A stretch of DNA of 64,000 nucleotides from Bradyrhizobium canariense (GTDB lineage: Bacteria; Pseudomonadota; Alphaproteobacteria; Rhizobiales; Xanthobacteraceae): NCBI RefSeq assembly GCF_018130465.1, contig NZ_JAFCKJ010000010.1, positions 226,692-290,691 on the forward strand, given 5' to 3'. The notes beneath the pieces are model-generated. The model was not told where the DNA came from and ran no database searches. It worked only from the letters and a program-made list of their open reading frames with translations. Both the position numbers and the translations under genes were made by a program. Below, piece after piece: positions 8,499 through 17,011 of the stretch (position 1 is the stretch's first letter; every line of letters begins with the position of its first letter).

Positions 8499-9623
8499 CT
8501 AGATACTGCGATAGCACTCGATACATGAAAGATCAGGTACTATTCCGAGCCCCGGGTCTTCGTTCAATTCAACCGTGCCTTCCCTCAGATTGAGGATCGG
8601 ACCACAAAACAGATCCCGCAACGGGTTGTCATTGGCATCGACCTCCAGCCAGCCGTCACCACCGATACCGGCGAGAAGATGCGCGGACGCAAGCAGGCCA
8701 ATGCCTCCGCCGAGATAGTGCGGGCAAAACGTCTTGCCCGCTTTCAGAATGTTGCGAGCCAGTCCAGCGCAGGCGCTGAGCCCGCCCCATTTTGCGATAT
8801 CGGGTTGAACCACGCCGAGCACATCTTCGGCCAGGACCTCCTCGAAGCCTTCGGCGCTCGAAATATTTTCACCGGCGGCAATCGGCATCTTCGCGTGGGC
8901 GCGCAGCTTGCGCCATTCCTCGCGCGGCCGATCGGCGCGGATCGGCTCTTCCAGCCAGCGCAGGTCGAACTCGGCCAGCCGCGGCAGCATCTCCAGCGCC
9001 TGCGCGACCGACCAGCCCTGATTGGCATCCACGGCGAGCATGCCGGCGCCGACGGTCGCGCGTAGCGCAGCGAGGTTGGCGAGATCCATCTCCGCGCCGA
9101 AGCCAACCTTCAGCTTCAGTGCACGATGGCCACGCTTGAGCGCGGCTTCAGCCGTCTGAGCGGCGCCGCCGGGATTGATGCCGCTGGCATAGGCCTTGAT
9201 CGTGCTCGACTGCCCGCCGATGAGCCGCCACAGCGGCACGCGTTGGCGTCGCGCGGAGAGGTCCCACAGCGCGAGATCGATACCCGAGATGGCCTGCGCG
9301 AACGGCCCGGGCTCGCCGCATTGAAGCGCCAGCACCTCGGTGCCCTTGGTCAGGGTCTCGAAGGCCTGAACAGGATTGTCAAACCTGCGTCCGACAAGGC
9401 CGGGCGCGAGCACCTCGTCGACCAGCCGGGCACGGTGCTCCGCGCCGGGTGCGGGAAAGTTGGACCAGGTCTCACCCCATCCCTCGACGCCATCTTGGTC
9501 GACGACGCGAACGAAGACGGCGGGACGGTTCAGCATTTTGCCGAACGACGTCACCACTGGCGTTGCCAGCGGATAACGATAGCAGAACGCCCCGACCGAA
9601 CGGATGGTGAAGCTGTCAGTCAT
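8499..9623 (-). CDS. Enolase superfamily enzyme, mandelate racemase subgroup (probable sugar-acid dehydratase)
   Basis: 374 residues with a capping domain and a TIM barrel. The mandelate-racemase catalytic set is complete: KxK (Lys170, Lys172), metal ligands Asp199, Glu225 and Glu252, and the Asp275/His302 dyad (QPDIAKWGG, CPHYLGGG). Members abstract the alpha proton of a carboxylate; most sugar-cluster members dehydrate aldonic or aldaric acids to 2-keto-3-deoxy acids. It is the last gene of the eight-gene operon with a PfkB kinase and a LacD-type aldolase, consistent with dehydration, phosphorylation and aldol cleavage. The ATG at 9623 has AAGGA eight bases upstream; the upstream GTG at 9695 would overlap the aldolase gene. 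Confidence 0.9.
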   Translation of the reverse strand: MTDSFTIRSVGAFCYRYPLATPVVTSFGKMLNRPAVFVRVVDQDGVEGWGETWSNFPAPGAEHRARLVDEVLAPGLVGRRFDNPVQAFETLTKGTEVLALQCGEPGPFAQAISGIDLALWDLSARRQRVPLWRLIGGQSSTIKAYASGINPGGAAQTAEAALKRGHRALKLKVGFGAEMDLANLAALRATVGAGMLAVDANQGWSVAQALEMLPRLAEFDLRWLEEPIRADRPREEWRKLRAHAKMPIAAGENISSAEGFEEVLAEDVLGVVQPDIAKWGGLSACAGLARNILKAGKTFCPHYLGGGIGLLASAHLLAGIGGDGWLEVDANDNPLRDLFCGPILNLREGTVELNEDPGLGIVPDLSCIECYRSI

Positions 9624-9672
9624 GCGACGGGTCCTTGCGACCGAGTTGAGACCACGCGGAGCCGCCACCATG

Positions 9673-10710
9673 TCAGTAGGCGCGCGCGAAGTCACCTTCC
9701 TGCTTGATGTCAGTGAACACCGGAAAGCGCGCCTTCCATGGCGTTCCCTTGGCCGTGGTCAGCTCGTTGAGCCGTTCGAGCACGCCGAGGCCATCCTTGC
9801 GCAGACTTGCCGAGACCGCCGCGCGGTCCGGAAAGTTCCTCAGAACTGCATCGAGCCAAATGGTGCGGCCGGCGAGGAAGCCGCCTGCCCCGGCTGCGTA
9901 GGCGAAGTCCAGCACACGCTCGAACTTCTCCGGCGCGGCGCCACCCGACAGCAGCACCCAGGGGATGCTCCGTTCGCGGCAGATGTCCCCGATCGCGTCG
10001 AATTCCTTCTGCGCGGCGCTCTCCTCGGCGCTGCCGTCACGGGCCGGAAGGCCGTTGGCCGCAAGCGGGCTCTCCAGCTTCAAGAGATCGACGCCGTATT
10101 CAGGCTTGGCGAATTCGCGCACGCTGTCGATGACGAGGCCGGGAAGTTTCCCGGGCGACTCCACGTAGTCGGCGGTGTGATTGGCACTGCCGAGGAACGG
10201 ATAGACCAAGAGCTCCAGGACATAAGGGATGTCATGACGGGCGCAGTCCTCGCCGATCTCGCGGACGAAGCGCTTCTGATGCTCGTTCACCGCGGCATCG
10301 GCATCCGGCCGGTACCAGGCCAATACCTTCACTGCGTCGCCGCCCATGGCGCGGATCTTCTCCACGCTCCAATCGGTGATCGCCCGGGACTTGCGTCCGC
10401 CCGAGGTTTCCTCGACGCGGTGTTCCTCGAGCGTCATGATGAGACCACAGCGCGGCGGCAGCAGGTCGATCGCGGCCGGCACCGCGAAATTCGGGTCGAA
10501 CAGCATCGAGCTACAATGCGGCGCGAGGTTCTCCACGAGCAGGCGCTTCGCCGCCGTGACATCGGAATATTCGACCTGGTCCCGCGTGATGCCTTTTGCC
10601 TTTGCAATGGCATCGAACAATGGCGGCCGCTGATCCAGCGCGACCATACGAAAGTGGCCGCCCGCGTCAGCAAGGCGTGCCAGCCCGCGGTTCTTTCCAA
10701 TCGTTCTCAT
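9673..10710 (-). CDS. Class I aldolase of the tagatose-1,6-bisphosphate aldolase (LacD) type
   Basis: 345 residues. LacD-like features: MVALDQRPPLFDAIAKAKG near the N-terminus, VKVLAWYRP in the middle and LLKLESP, whose lysine is the likely Schiff-base residue. The family cleaves ketose phosphates into dihydroxyacetone phosphate and an aldehyde; relatives include YihT (sulfofructose-phosphate aldolase) and the DUF2090 domain of IolC. Its ATG (10710) overlaps the stop of the PfkB kinase gene by four bases, so the kinase product is its likely substrate. The exact ketose phosphate is unknown. Confidence 0.82.
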   Translation of the reverse strand: MRTIGKNRGLARLADAGGHFRMVALDQRPPLFDAIAKAKGITRDQVEYSDVTAAKRLLVENLAPHCSSMLFDPNFAVPAAIDLLPPRCGLIMTLEEHRVEETSGGRKSRAITDWSVEKIRAMGGDAVKVLAWYRPDADAAVNEHQKRFVREIGEDCARHDIPYVLELLVYPFLGSANHTADYVESPGKLPGLVIDSVREFAKPEYGVDLLKLESPLAANGLPARDGSAEESAAQKEFDAIGDICRERSIPWVLLSGGAAPEKFERVLDFAYAAGAGGFLAGRTIWLDAVLRNFPDRAAVSASLRKDGLGVLERLNELTTAKGTPWKARFPVFTDIKQEGDFARAY

Positions 10711-11666
10711 GGCTTCGTCCTCATGAATGCAAGACACTCGTTGATCGTAGGAATACCGTTGCGGCCGCCGGCGTGGCCGCATTTCATCGCAGCCGTCGCT
10801 GCCGAAAACGCCATGGCGTCGCGCACATCGAGGCCGACGCCGATCGCAAGCGCATAGGCGCCGTGGAAGACGTCGCCCGCGCCGGTGGTGTCGATGACAT
10901 CGACCGCAAAGGCGGCCTGGCGGTGCAACTGGCCATTCTCGTACCAGCTCACGCCGTTCTCGCCGCGCGTGACGGCGACGACTCGGCAACCGAAGCGCGC
11001 GAGTGCGGCGAGGGATTCATCCCCACCCGACCCAGCAAAGGACGTGAGCGCAGGCTCTGAGAAGATGGCGTGGTCGGTCAAGGGCAGCAGTCGCTCGAAC
11101 ACCTCGGGGTCGGCCATATCGCCGTCGAGCACCGTGGGGATGCTTCGCGAGCGCGCCTCGCGGAACAGAGTCGCGGCCCCTTCAACCCAGCGAGGATCAG
11201 CTAGCACGGAAGATGCGCGGGCGACCGCTTCCAGAGGAAGCCAATCAGCAGCCTCGGGAAAATGACCGCGGAAATTGACGATCTGCCGCTCGCCGGAACT
11301 GTCGACGACGATGCCGGAGACCGACGACCGGCCCTCGGGAAACAGCCGGAAGTTCTCGACATCGACACCTTCAGCGGCAAAGGCCGACCGCATCTCGTGC
11401 CCGGCGGCATCGTCCCCCGCCCGCCCCCAGAACGCGACGGAAGCGCCGAGCCGCGCAACCGCGACCGCGGCATTGGCAGCCATGCCGCCGCCAAAAGTGC
11501 CGTAGCCGACGGCCTTGATCTTCTCGCTCCGACCCGCGAAGAGCCGATCGACCCGCCAGACCTGGTCGAGCGCAGAAAGCCCGAGGCAAATGACGTGCGC
11601 ATGCCGGGCCCTCGACGCGACGTCCGCCAACGCCGACATATTTCCGATGTCTGCCGCCGCACTCAC
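10707..11666 (-). CDS. PfkB family carbohydrate kinase
   Basis: 319 residues. N-terminal sugar-binding part with GTFGGGMAANAAVAVARLG, and the C-terminal signature DTTGAGDVFHGAYA, whose GAGD aspartate is the catalytic base. PfkB kinases phosphorylate a sugar, deoxy-sugar or keto-deoxy acid with ATP. It starts at a GTG overlapping the stop of the upstream ABC ATPase gene (GTGA), and its own stop overlaps the aldolase start. The kinase-aldolase coupling resembles the YihV/YihT and IolC arrangements, but the neighbouring genes do not match either pathway, so the substrate stays open. Confidence 0.9.
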   Translation of the reverse strand: MSAAADIGNMSALADVASRARHAHVICLGLSALDQVWRVDRLFAGRSEKIKAVGYGTFGGGMAANAAVAVARLGASVAFWGRAGDDAAGHEMRSAFAAEGVDVENFRLFPEGRSSVSGIVVDSSGERQIVNFRGHFPEAADWLPLEAVARASSVLADPRWVEGAATLFREARSRSIPTVLDGDMADPEVFERLLPLTDHAIFSEPALTSFAGSGGDESLAALARFGCRVVAVTRGENGVSWYENGQLHRQAAFAVDVIDTTGAGDVFHGAYALAIGVGLDVRDAMAFSAATAAMKCGHAGGRNGIPTINECLAFMRTKP

Positions 11667-12736
11667 CGCAAGACCTGCCCGTTCGCCGCATCGAACAAAT
11701 GCGTCTTGCCTGGCTGCGGACGAAGGCCGAGGCGATCACCGACCTTCGGCCGCAACGACGGATCGACCCGCGCGATGGCCGATACGCCGGCGAGATCGAA
11801 ATGAATCAACGTATCCGAGCCGAGCGGCTCGACGAGCTTGACGTTGATGGCAATGCCATCGGCAGTAGCAGCGGCCACGGCAAAATGCTCGGGACGAATG
11901 CCGATGACGGCGCTGCCGGCCTGCCGCAGGTGGCTCGCGGTCTCGCCGTCCACGGGTACAACCGCTCCGCCCTGCGACAGGGTCGCCCGCTCCTCCCGCC
12001 ACGCGACCGGGAAGAAATTCATGGCGGGCGAGCCGATGAAACCGGCGACGAACTGGTTGGCTGGCCGCTCGTAGACCGTCTCGGGCGTGTCGTATTGCTG
12101 GATCGTGCCGCTCTGGAGCACCACGATCCGGTCGGCCATGGTCATGGCCTCGATCTGGTCGTGGGTCACGAAGACCATGGTGGTCATGAGCTGCTGCGAC
12201 AGCGCCTTGATCTCGGCGCGGACCTGCCCGCGCAGTTTCGCGTCGAGGTTGGACAGCGGTTCGTCGAACAGGAACGCCTTGGGATTGCGCACGATCGCAC
12301 GGCCCATGGCGACGCGCTGGCGCTGGCCGCCGGAGAGCTCCTTCGGCTTGCGGTCGAGATAAGGCTCGATGTGCAGGAGCGCAGCGGCGCGCTTCACCCG
12401 CGCGTCGATCTCCGCTTTCGGCGTTCCCCGCAGCTCAAGGGCGAACGACATGTTGTCGTAGACTCGCATGTGCGGATAGAGCGCATAGTCCTGAAACACC
12501 ATCGCGATGTCGCGCTGCGCGGCCTGCACGCCATTGACGCGCTTGTCGCCGATGTAGATGTCGCCGGACGTGATCGGCTCGAGGCCTGCAATGATCCGGA
12601 GCAAGGTCGACTTGCCGCAACCGGACGGCCCGACGAACACGACGAACTCATGGTCCGCGATCTCCAGATTGAGATCCGGGATCACGGTGAAATTGCCGTA
12701 GCGCTTGACGAGGTTGCGGATCGAGATCGAGGCCAT
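11663..12736 (-). CDS. Carbohydrate ABC transporter ATP-binding protein (UgpC/MalK type)
   Basis: 357 residues. Walker A GPSGCGKSTLL near residue 40, Q-loop AMVFQDYALYPHM, signature LSGGQRQRVAMGRA, Walker B FLFDEPLSNLDAKLR, H-loop FVTHDQIEAMT, then a C-terminal OB-type regulatory domain from about residue 240. It energises the permeases at 13755-15469. The second carbohydrate ABC operon in the window (44196-47243) has no ATPase, and MalK-type subunits are known to serve several transporters, so this protein may also serve that one. Confidence 0.93.
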   Translation of the reverse strand: MASISIRNLVKRYGNFTVIPDLNLEIADHEFVVFVGPSGCGKSTLLRIIAGLEPITSGDIYIGDKRVNGVQAAQRDIAMVFQDYALYPHMRVYDNMSFALELRGTPKAEIDARVKRAAALLHIEPYLDRKPKELSGGQRQRVAMGRAIVRNPKAFLFDEPLSNLDAKLRGQVRAEIKALSQQLMTTMVFVTHDQIEAMTMADRIVVLQSGTIQQYDTPETVYERPANQFVAGFIGSPAMNFFPVAWREERATLSQGGAVVPVDGETASHLRQAGSAVIGIRPEHFAVAAATADGIAINVKLVEPLGSDTLIHFDLAGVSAIARVDPSLRPKVGDRLGLRPQPGKTHLFDAANGQVLR

Positions 12737-12742
12737 GATCGG

Positions 12743-13747
12743 TTAATCCAGCGCCAAGACGGGCTTGATCAGCTCGCCCTTGGCGAAGCGGGCGAAATTC
12801 TCAGGCAAAGTCGAGAGGCCGAACTCGCCATCGACGAGGACACGGTATTCGCCCTTGTACTTTCGCAGCAGCTCGACATTCGGCTCGAAATCGGACACCG
12901 GGAAGTAGAACGTCCTGATCATGTAGAAATCCTTGCGGCGGAACACCTTGCCCTCCTCGATGGTCCAGGGGGCGGCGTTCTCGCCGACCAGCACCAGCGC
13001 ACCGCGCGGCAGGACGAGCTCGATGCCGAGGTTGCGGGCCGCATGCGCGCCGGAGCATTCCATGATGAGAGAGAAGCGCTTCGAGGTATCTCCGACCGGA
13101 TGCGCCTTCGCGCCAAACGATTGCGCGATCTCGAGCCGCGCCGCATTCGGATCGGCCACGTAGATGTCGTCGTAGCCGAGCGCGCGCAGCGCCAGCACGA
13201 CACCAAGACCGACGGGTCCAGCGCCCATCACAAGGACCGATCCCGCTTCGCCCGGAGGCACGACACGACTGACGAACCGGACGGCGTGGCCGGACGTGCC
13301 GATGGTGTCGAGCAGCAGCGGCGCGAGGCTGTCCTCGATGTCGTCGGGGACCGGCAGCAGGCAGTTTTCCGGCACTGGCACATACTCGGCATAGCCACCC
13401 GGCCTGTTCCAGCCGATCAGGCTGGAAACCTCCAGGCACATCTGGGTGTCGCCGCGCTTGCAGGCAGCGCAGTGATCGCAGTGCAACGGAATGTACACGG
13501 CGCAGCGGCTGCCATGCAGCCGATGACCGGGCTGTTCGACCACGCCAAAGATCTCGTGCCCGGCGGTGAATTCGGCGCCCTTATGCCAGAGCTTGAAGTC
13601 CGAGCCGCACAGCGCGGTGCGGGAGACGCGCACCAGCACCTCGCCCGTCCCGACGTCGGGCAGCATCACACGTTCGATGGTGATGCGGTCGTTGCCGTGA
13701 AAGACCGCTGCTTGCATGATCGACTTCGGACGGGGCGATATGTTCAT
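12743..13747 (-). CDS. Zinc-dependent medium-chain alcohol/polyol dehydrogenase
   Basis: 334 residues of the medium-chain dehydrogenase family. The catalytic-zinc cysteine lies in TALCGSDFKLW and a ligand pair in TAGHE; the structural zinc site is HCDHCAACKRGDTQMC. The NAD(P) Rossmann motif is VMGAGPVGLGVVLAL. Relatives oxidise polyols or the C-2/C-5 hydroxyl of sugars and sugar acids. It lies between the permease and ATPase genes of the operon with gaps of 6-7 bases, so it probably performs the first oxidation of the imported compound, which is inference. Confidence 0.9.
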   Translation of the reverse strand: MNISPRPKSIMQAAVFHGNDRITIERVMLPDVGTGEVLVRVSRTALCGSDFKLWHKGAEFTAGHEIFGVVEQPGHRLHGSRCAVYIPLHCDHCAACKRGDTQMCLEVSSLIGWNRPGGYAEYVPVPENCLLPVPDDIEDSLAPLLLDTIGTSGHAVRFVSRVVPPGEAGSVLVMGAGPVGLGVVLALRALGYDDIYVADPNAARLEIAQSFGAKAHPVGDTSKRFSLIMECSGAHAARNLGIELVLPRGALVLVGENAAPWTIEEGKVFRRKDFYMIRTFYFPVSDFEPNVELLRKYKGEYRVLVDGEFGLSTLPENFARFAKGELIKPVLALD

Positions 13748-13754
13748 CAGATAC

Positions 13755-14582
13755 CTAGCCTTTCACCGCGCCGAGCGTCAGTCCCGACACCAGCCAGCGC
13801 TGAACCAGAGCCGCCAGCACCAGCGGCGGCAATGCGATCAGCGTCGCCGCAGCCATGAGTGCGCCCCATTGCGTGGAGCCTTCGCCAATGAAATTGAAGG
13901 CCGCCGCGATCAGCGTCTTGGTGTCGCCATTGGAGAGCACCAGCGCAAACAGGAAGTAGTTCCACGAAAATACGAAGGCGAGGATCGCCGACACCGCGAC
14001 GCCGGACGCCACCAGCGGCAGCGCGATGCGCCAGAGGATGCGCGTAACGCCACATCCATCCACTTGCGCGGCCTCGAAGACGCTACGCGGGATGCCATCG
14101 AAGGACGGCAGCAGAACCCAGATCACGATCGGCAGCGTGATCACCGCATGGCTGAGGATCAGCGCAGTGTAGGAGCCGATCATGCCGACCTGCCGGAACA
14201 TGACGTACCACGGCAGGAGGAACAGAGTGCCCGGCGCCATGCGTGCCGCCAGCGTCAGGATCGCCGGCCACGAAATCCGCGTCCAGGACACGGCGAAGGC
14301 GGCGGGAATTCCGAACAGCAATCCGAGCGCGGTCGAGCCGACGGTCACGATCAGGCTGTTGACGGCGTAGCTCATGAACGGTGTGGTCTTGGTCAGTTCG
14401 ACGTAATTATCCAGCGTCGGTGTGAAGATCAGCGTCGGCGGATAAGCCGTCACCTCGAACGACGGCTTGAACGAGGACAGAACCATCCAGACTGTAGGGG
14501 CCATGATGATGACACCGGCCAGCACGAGCTGCACCAAATTTAGCCATCGTATCCAGCGATCGGTATTGGCTGCGTCCGTCAT
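13755..14582 (-). CDS. Carbohydrate ABC transporter permease (MalG type)
   Basis: 275 residues with about six membrane segments and the EAA loop EAAQVDGCGVTRILWRIALP, which contacts the ATPase. The protein ends LVSGLTLGAVKG, typical of CUT1 MalG-like subunits. The ATG at 14582 overlaps the stop of the MalF-type gene (ATGA); a GTG two codons upstream is the alternative. It partners the permease at 14579-15469 and the binding protein at 15530-16831. Confidence 0.93.
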   Translation of the reverse strand: MTDAANTDRWIRWLNLVQLVLAGVIIMAPTVWMVLSSFKPSFEVTAYPPTLIFTPTLDNYVELTKTTPFMSYAVNSLIVTVGSTALGLLFGIPAAFAVSWTRISWPAILTLAARMAPGTLFLLPWYVMFRQVGMIGSYTALILSHAVITLPIVIWVLLPSFDGIPRSVFEAAQVDGCGVTRILWRIALPLVASGVAVSAILAFVFSWNYFLFALVLSNGDTKTLIAAAFNFIGEGSTQWGALMAAATLIALPPLVLAALVQRWLVSGLTLGAVKG

Positions 14583-15469
14583 GACCACGCCACCGCGCCG
14601 CGTAGGCGGTTGAAGGCCAGTACGGCGCCGAACACGATCGCCGTCAGCGTCAGCATCAAGGCGCTGGCATAGCCGATGTTGAAGAATTCGAAGCCGACCC
14701 GGAAGCCGTAGATGTTGAGCGTGTTCGACGCGTTGCCGGGACCGCCCTGGGTCGTGATGTAGATGATGTCAAAAAAGCGGAGCAGGTCGACGCTGCGCAG
14801 GATCGCCGCCGTGACGATCGTCGGGAGCAACAAAGGCAGTGTAATGCGCTGAAAGGTCTTGAATGGCGACGCGCCATCGATCTGAGCAGCCTCGTAGACA
14901 CTGGGAGGCAAGGATTGCAGGCCGCCCAGCACGATCAAGGCGACATATGGCGTCCACTGCCAGCTGTCGATCAGCGCGACGGTCGGAATGACCCAGGTCG
15001 GCGAAGCCAGCCAGTCCGACGGTGGCAGGCCGAAGGATTGCAGGATATAGTTGGCGGCGCCCAGCGAGGGATCGAGGATCACCAGCCACATCATGCCGGC
15101 CACCACCGGCGGCATCATGAAGGGCGAGATGAACAGTGAACGCACGATTCCCGGCAGGCGCTTGGCGTGAAACAGCACCAGCGCGAGCCAGACACCGAAG
15201 ACGAGCTGGAGCACCAGCGAGAGCACAAAGAGCGCAACCGTGACCCACAGCCCATGCCAGAACTCGTAGTCGGAGATCAGCTTCGAGTAATTGGCAAGGC
15301 CCGCGAAGGACTGCTTGCCGGTCGAGGAAAACGTCTGGAAGCCGAGCCAGATCGTGTAGACGACCGGAAACGCGATCATCGCGACCGTGAAGATCACGGC
15401 CGGCGCCGATAGCGCAGACATCTCCAGCTTCTGCCGGTCCTGCGTGAGTGTCGCAGCCGCATCAGACAT
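14579..15469 (-). CDS. Carbohydrate ABC transporter permease (MalF type)
   Basis: 296 residues, about six membrane segments, with the EAA loop YEAAQIDGASPFKTFQRITL and the segment ITTQGGPGNASNTLNIYGF characteristic of CUT1 MalF-like subunits. It is the second gene of the operon, 60 bases after the binding-protein gene. It forms a heterodimeric channel with the MalG-type partner. Confidence 0.93.
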   Translation of the reverse strand: MSDAAATLTQDRQKLEMSALSAPAVIFTVAMIAFPVVYTIWLGFQTFSSTGKQSFAGLANYSKLISDYEFWHGLWVTVALFVLSLVLQLVFGVWLALVLFHAKRLPGIVRSLFISPFMMPPVVAGMMWLVILDPSLGAANYILQSFGLPPSDWLASPTWVIPTVALIDSWQWTPYVALIVLGGLQSLPPSVYEAAQIDGASPFKTFQRITLPLLLPTIVTAAILRSVDLLRFFDIIYITTQGGPGNASNTLNIYGFRVGFEFFNIGYASALMLTLTAIVFGAVLAFNRLRGAVAWS

Positions 15470-15529
15470 GCGTCCGTTTCCTTGATCGAGTGAGATGCCG
15501 GCCGGCGCGAAGCCGCCGGCACCGGGCGA

Positions 15530-16831
15530 TTACTTCTGCGCGATCAGCGCATCGAGCGCCTTGTCGGCATCCGCACAAGCCTGGTCGATCGGCTTCTGCT
15601 TCAGGATCAGATCCTGTACCGCCTGCCCGATGAACTCGCGCGATTCCGGATTGGCGACGATGGGATAACCAACCTCGGAGGAACCCTTGGTCGCGAGCAC
15701 GTCGAGCGCGGCTTGCCATTCCTTGCGCACCGGCTCCTCGTCGATCCACTTCCGGTACTCGGGATCCTTGGCGACGGACGGACGCGGCGGCGCGATGCCC
15801 TGGAGCGCCATCTTCTTCTGCACCTCCGGGCTGGTCGCCCATTGCACGAAGTACCAGGCCGCGTCCGGCTGCTTGCTGTGCGAGGACACCGCCATGCCCC
15901 AACCGATCGTGGTCGGCACCTGGCCGGCTTCACCCGCCGGGAACGGCAACAGGCCGGTGTCCTTGAGGCGCGCACCACCTTCCGTCACCGTGCGCAATTC
16001 ATTCGACGATTCGAACGCCATCGCTGCGCGGCCGCTGCGGTACAGTGCCGAAATCTGCTGGAAGCTGTAATTGACGACGCCGGGCGGTCCGAAATCGCGC
16101 AGCAGGCGGCTATAGGTGTCGAGCGCCTCCTTGGCCTTGGCCGAGCAGAGATTCGACTTGCCGTTGGCGATGTAGCTTCCGCCGATATTGTGCAACATAT
16201 TGCTGAAGGTGTAGGCGACCGCGGGCTTCAGGCCGCGCGAAACGAACGGCGTGACTGCGCTGTCGCAGGCCTTGATCTTCTCGGCGGCTGCTTCTACGTC
16301 CTTGATGGTTTTCGGCGCCTCGAGGCCGCACTTCTTGAAGATGTCGGTGCGGTAATAAAAGATCGGCCCTTCCAGATTCATCGGCATGCTGGTCAGCTTG
16401 CCGCCGAAGGTCGCGGCCTTCAGCAAGGCCTGGCTCAACCCGGCCGGTTCGTAGTCCTTGGCAACCTCGCTCTTGGCCATCGCCGTGAGATCGGCGTACC
16501 AGCCGGCGGCGGCGAATTGCTCGCCCTCGCGCGATGGCAGCGTCATGAACACGTCGACCTCGTCGCTGTTCGCATTCATGACCGTGACCAGACGCTGGCG
16601 CATCTGCTGTTCCTGATAGCCGTCAACCTTCAAGGTCATGCCGGTCAGCTTTTCGAAATCGGCCTTGAAGGTCAGGAGCGCCTGCGACACCGGGTTGTTA
16701 TTGGCGAGAAAAGTGACGGTCTTGCCCTTGAACTTCATCCAGTCGAAGTCGGCCGCATGCGCCTGCGCACTGACCGCGGCAATTGCGAGAACCGGCAACG
16801 CGACATGCGTCGCGAGCATCCTGGCCTTCAT
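15530..16831 (-). CDS. Extracellular solute-binding protein, family 1 (carbohydrate ABC transporter)
   Basis: 433 residues. A Sec signal (MKARMLATHVALPVLAIAAVSAQAHA) ends near residue 26. The mature part has family-1 features: TVTFLANNNPVSQALLTFKADFEKLTG, a middle domain with NLEGPIFYYRTDIFKKCG, and WGMAVSSHSKQPDAAWYFVQW toward the end. It is the promoter-proximal gene of the minus-strand operon. The ATG at 16831 follows GGGAGGAGAG. Ligand unknown; the enzymes downstream suggest a sugar, polyol or sugar acid of plant origin. Confidence 0.93.
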   Translation of the reverse strand: MKARMLATHVALPVLAIAAVSAQAHAADFDWMKFKGKTVTFLANNNPVSQALLTFKADFEKLTGMTLKVDGYQEQQMRQRLVTVMNANSDEVDVFMTLPSREGEQFAAAGWYADLTAMAKSEVAKDYEPAGLSQALLKAATFGGKLTSMPMNLEGPIFYYRTDIFKKCGLEAPKTIKDVEAAAEKIKACDSAVTPFVSRGLKPAVAYTFSNMLHNIGGSYIANGKSNLCSAKAKEALDTYSRLLRDFGPPGVVNYSFQQISALYRSGRAAMAFESSNELRTVTEGGARLKDTGLLPFPAGEAGQVPTTIGWGMAVSSHSKQPDAAWYFVQWATSPEVQKKMALQGIAPPRPSVAKDPEYRKWIDEEPVRKEWQAALDVLATKGSSEVGYPIVANPESREFIGQAVQDLILKQKPIDQACADADKALDALIAQK

Positions 16832-16849
16832 CGAACTCTCCTCCCGGCC

Positions 16850-16870
16850 GGCCGCCTTATGCTGGCGGCC
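16850..16870 (-). promoter_or_regulatory. 5' leader hairpin ahead of the binding-protein gene
   Basis: GGCCGCC (16850-16856) and GGCGGCC (16864-16870) form a perfect 7-base-pair stem with loop TTATGCT, just upstream of the ribosome site of the gene starting at 16831. It may stabilise the abundant binding-protein transcript. In the plus direction it is followed by TTTT and could weakly terminate. Confidence 0.4.
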
Positions 16871-16886
16871 TTTTCTGAACACTACT

Positions 16887-16900
16887 TGAAAACGGTTACA
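16887..16900. promoter_or_regulatory. Candidate LacI-family operator
   Basis: TGAAAACGGTTACA is an imperfect palindrome around a central CG, matching five of seven pairs, the classic layout of LacI/GalR-family operators. It lies 56 bases upstream of the binding-protein gene (minus strand) and 112 bases upstream of the divergent lacI-type gene. The regulator at 17012-18046 is the obvious candidate to bind it. Confidence 0.55.
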
Positions 16901-17011
16901 TCCTAAGCATCGTCGCAGCGCTGTCAAGCGATGGACAAGCCGGGTAATCTGCGGCAAATTCACAATATTGCCGCTACTGATCAGCCCCTAGCTGGATGTA
17001 CCGATACATTC

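Noticed and set aside
11699-13858. A 719-codon plus-strand frame opposite the MalK and alcohol dehydrogenase genes
   Set aside because: No domain; both minus-strand genes are complete with textbook motifs.
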